Shown here: one piece after another, positions 7,673 through 9,264 of the stretch
Layout of the letters: each line of letters begins with the position of its first letter
Numbering within the stretch: the stretch's first letter is position 1
Source of the DNA: JBEBBU01 sp041158225
GTDB taxonomy: Bacteria; Pseudomonadota; Gammaproteobacteria; Methylococcales; Methylococcaceae
Direction: 5' to 3'
Assembly: GCA_041158225.1 (NCBI GenBank)
Contig: JBEBBU010000184.1
Span: 1 to 9,264, forward strand
Length of the DNA stretch: 9,264 bases
The notes under the pieces: model-generated
Database searches by the model: none
The model's input: the letters and a program-made list of their open reading frames with translations, nothing else
Told to the model about the DNA's origin: nothing
Translations under genes and position numbers: made by a program

Positions 7673-8743
7673 ATGAATATCATCAAGGTCACGGTGCTCT
7701 GTCAGCGGTTGCTGGTTTTGGGGGGGCTCTGTCTTTCGGTGGCGCATGCTGCCGGTGGAGGTGGGCATGTCGATCCGGCATTGCTGAATGGTCACCGCTA
7801 TGGCCCTGTGCGCAAGGAAGATACTATCTGGAGCATCGCCTGGCTCATGCACCGTCACCATGAGTCTATCCAGAAAGTCGTGGATGAGCTGGTCATGGAT
7901 AATCCTGATGCATTTAGTGCGCGTGGACGTATTCTCAAGCCTGGCAGTTATCTGGAAAGGAAGCCCCATCAGCATACCGTGGTTGGGGCGCTACCACCTG
8001 GGGTGGAAGGCAAGTCGGCAGTTGGCCCTGATGTGGCTGGCTATTTGCACGAATCTGATCCTGTCGTGCGGAGTGAAATGCCGGATAACGGTTTTTCGCC
8101 AGACATCATTCCCTTCCGGCAGGCTCTGCAAGATCAGAAGCCTTTACAGTCCGGCTCTGCAGGTGTTTCTGTTCCGACATCATCCGTTACGCTGGTAGAT
8201 AGAGCTACCATCAGGGATGATACCTTTGCGAATAACCGTGAGGATGCTGTCGCTGGTATCCGGGACGACACCTCCACGAATGACCGTGAAGATGCTGCCG
8301 CTGGTATTCGGGAAGACACCTCCACGAATGACCGTGAGGATGTTGTCGCTGATATCCGGGAAGACGCCTCCGCTCATCGCCGTGAGGATGTCATCACCGA
8401 GTCAGATGGAGGCATGTGGACAAGTTTTATTTCAGGTATGCTTGGTGGATGTCTGGTTCTGGCGCTTTACATCTTGATGACACGTAAGGGGGGCATCACC
8501 TACAGTATCAGCAGACATCACCCCCAGAGTCGTGGGGAGGCGGAAGCAGCCGGACATCACCAAGAGCAGATGGCAGCTGCGACCGAGATGTCGCATACTT
8601 TTGCCCGGCGCCGCCACCCGGATGACCCGCTGACAGAGCCTTCCGAGCAGGATCTGCTCAACTGGTCCCGGTCCCTGTCGGCTATTCAGGATACAACCCG
8701 CGCCGAAGAAGATCTGTCCAACCGTCTTAGTACATCCCGCTAG
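7673..8743 (+). CDS. FimV-like LysM-domain single-pass membrane protein of the T6SS locus
   Basis: This 356-residue protein starts with a signal peptide or N-terminal hydrophobic segment (1-26, cleavage likely after AHA). A LysM domain follows at about 43-97. YGPVRKEDTIWSIA (43-56), NPDAF (77-81) and ILKPGSYL (87-94) match the FimV/TspA type, 'YGPVrkGDTLWsIA...NPdAF...Lk.G..L'. A variable linker (98-179) and four 16-residue acidic repeats (180-243) lead to one membrane segment at about 248-269, then a His/Arg/Glu-rich cytoplasmic tail without the TPR region of full FimV. The layout, a periplasmic LysM domain with one inner-membrane span, fits a peptidoglycan anchor for the TssJM complex, the job of TagL in other systems; this is inferred from context. 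GAGGGG at 7658-7663 overlaps the tssJ stop and lies 9 nt before the ATG. The gene ends in CTAG, shared with the convergent gene. Confidence 0.72.
   Translation: MNIIKVTVLCQRLLVLGGLCLSVAHAAGGGGHVDPALLNGHRYGPVRKEDTIWSIAWLMHRHHESIQKVVDELVMDNPDAFSARGRILKPGSYLERKPHQHTVVGALPPGVEGKSAVGPDVAGYLHESDPVVRSEMPDNGFSPDIIPFRQALQDQKPLQSGSAGVSVPTSSVTLVDRATIRDDTFANNREDAVAGIRDDTSTNDREDAAAGIREDTSTNDREDVVADIREDASAHRREDVITESDGGMWTSFISGMLGGCLVLALYILMTRKGGITYSISRHHPQSRGEAEAAGHHQEQMAAATEMSHTFARRRHPDDPLTEPSEQDLLNWSRSLSAIQDTTRAEEDLSNRLSTSR
8210..8401 (+). repeat. Four in-frame 48-bp tandem repeats in the LysM-protein gene
   Basis: The copies are 8210-8257, 8258-8305, 8306-8353 and 8354-8401. Each encodes 16 residues of the pattern IR(D/E)D(T/A)xxxxREDxxxx, for example IREDTSTNDREDVVAD in copy 3. 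Copies 2 and 3 differ at 6 of 48 bases by eye; copies 1 and 4 are more diverged. The array is in the periplasmic stretch just before the membrane segment and probably acts as a charged, extended spacer. Copy number could vary between strains. Confidence 0.9.
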
Positions 8744-9105
8744 ACTGGGGGATTTTCTGAGGCCAGACGCCAGCATTGCTCACGCTGGCAGTTGATCGCA
8801 TACAGCTGTTCATGCAGGTGAGACCTGATCCTTGGATGGTAGTGTCTTGGTATCAGCCATACCCCTGGAAGGTGTTGCCGCGCAAGATTGAACAGGTTTT
8901 CAAGGAAAGGTTCCGATGCATCGCGGACGCCTGTGAAGTCGAGCTCAATACTGGCAGCTGAATGTTCTTCATGCATGTGAACCAGTTCGGCCACGACCTG
9001 TTCTGCCTGCTCTTCCGTATCCAGCAGGGTTTTTCCAGATGCGGCAAAAAGACTCATGGGCAGCATACATTCAGCAGGCATGGGGAAAAAAGCATTCTTG
9101 GGCAT
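8740..9105 (-). CDS. Small STAS-like (DUF4325-type) domain protein
   Basis: This 121-residue protein has its start at 9105, with AGGTG (+ strand 9111-9115) 5 nt upstream. The core is SIELDFTGV (52-60) followed by a stretch ending FLENLFN (67-73). It resembles the '.v.lDFsGV..it.sFldelf' signature of the STAS-like DUF4325 family, preceded by GKTLLDTEEQAEQVVAELV (24-42) in the place of the usual 'G..l.tre.a..i...i' helix. No membrane segment or signal peptide is visible. Members of this family often accompany histidine-kinase-like ATPase or other regulatory proteins, and a partner-switching or regulatory role is a reasonable guess, but none is shown here. It is convergent with the LysM gene and shares the bases CTAG of the two stop codons, so no terminator fits between them. 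Its own operon partners could lie only upstream, beyond the right edge. The family call was made by eye. Confidence 0.62.
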   Translation of the reverse strand: MPKNAFFPMPAECMLPMSLFAASGKTLLDTEEQAEQVVAELVHMHEEHSAASIELDFTGVRDASEPFLENLFNLARQHLPGVWLIPRHYHPRIRSHLHEQLYAINCQREQCWRLASENPPV

Positions 9106-9110
9106 GACGA

Positions 9111-9115
9111 CACCT
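9111..9115 (-). promoter_or_regulatory. Ribosome binding site of the STAS-like gene
   Basis: AGGTG on the - strand lies 5 nt before the ATG at 9105. It supports this start over the internal ATGs downstream (codons 9, 14 and 17). Confidence 0.5.
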
Positions 9116-9135
9116 GATTTGAGCCAATATTGTCC

Positions 9136-9141
9136 ATCATA
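9136..9141 (-). promoter_or_regulatory. Possible -10 element of the STAS-like gene
   Basis: TATGAT on the - strand, about 30 nt before the ATG at 9105, matches the sigma-70 -10 consensus at 5 of 6 bases. No good -35 hexamer is found 16-18 bp upstream, so this is a weak candidate. Confidence 0.2.
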
Positions 9142-9228
9142 TCAGCATAAAGCGTGCCTGTTGCTGGGTGCCTGTACGGCTGGACAGTCTGGCATCTAAA
9201 GGGCGCAATACACCGTTGCGGTCGGTTG

Positions 9229-9252
9229 GGGTGCACCAGTACTGGTGCACCC
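9229..9252. promoter_or_regulatory. Perfect 24-bp palindrome, possible operator
   Basis: GGGTGCACCAGT is followed directly by its exact reverse complement ACTGGTGCACCC. Each arm contains the 8-bp palindrome GGTGCACC (9230-9237 and 9244-9251), 14 bp apart start to start, with AGTACT in the centre. It lies in the non-coding stretch about 125 nt upstream of the STAS-like gene and may also serve a gene beyond the window edge. No T-run follows on either strand, which argues against a simple intrinsic terminator. A dimeric regulator's operator is the favoured reading. Confidence 0.5.
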
Positions 9253-9264
9253 TTGCATGTAGCT

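Noticed and set aside
8210..8401. Tandem repeats as a CRISPR array
   Set aside because: The units are contiguous without spacers, in frame with the surrounding gene, and vary at the protein level.
8769..8789. Inverted repeat GCCAGC/GCTGGC as a terminator after the LysM gene
   Set aside because: The stem is only 6 bp, has no T-run on either strand, and lies inside the coding sequence of the - strand gene.
8776..8961. 61-codon open frame on the + strand
   Set aside because: It is antisense to the better-supported STAS-like gene, which has a ribosome binding site and a recognisable core motif.

Overview
The window is part of a type VI secretion system (T6SS) gene cluster of unusual composition. 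Four closely packed genes on the + strand (737-8743) follow the end of a fifth gene that enters from the left edge, and one small gene faces them on the - strand. The organism is most likely a Gram-negative proteobacterium: the window has an outer-membrane lipoprotein, an IcmF/TssM inner-membrane protein and a FimV-type LysM protein. FimV relatives are mainly gamma- and betaproteobacterial. GC content is moderate. I cannot name a genus.

Layout: (1) 1-728, the C-terminal half of a degenerate AMP-ligase (ANL superfamily) protein whose 5' part lies outside the window. (2) 737-3307, tssH, a two-AAA+ Hsp100 ATPase in the ClpV position but with the features and full middle domain of ClpB. (3) 3323-7174, tssM, the large inner-membrane and periplasmic component, divergent in its nucleotide-binding domain. 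(4) about 7192-7659, tssJ, the outer-membrane lipoprotein. (5) 7673-8743, a single-pass membrane protein with a FimV-like LysM domain, four 16-residue repeats and a short cytoplasmic tail. (6) 8740-9105 on the - strand, a small STAS-like (DUF4325-type) protein whose stop codon overlaps that of gene 5 in the tetranucleotide CTAG. (7) 9106-9264, a non-coding stretch with a perfect 24-bp palindrome at 9229-9252.

How the genes work together (inference from the families): TssM and TssJ form the trans-envelope core that docks the T6SS baseplate. The LysM protein would tie that complex to peptidoglycan, a job done in other T6SSs by TagL or by TssL with a peptidoglycan-binding domain. The Hsp100 ATPase would disassemble contracted sheath. 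Gaps of 8, 15 and 13 nt, plus the tssM-tssJ junction, point to one transcript. The role of the ligase-like protein is unknown. No sheath, baseplate, Hcp, VgrG, TssK or TssL gene lies in the window, so the rest of the system must be outside it.

The most unusual points are the ClpB-like character of the T6SS ATPase, the ligase-like protein that has lost its catalytic lysine, the LysM/FimV-type anchor, the loss of the DTAG-type motif in TssM, and the palindrome near the right edge.
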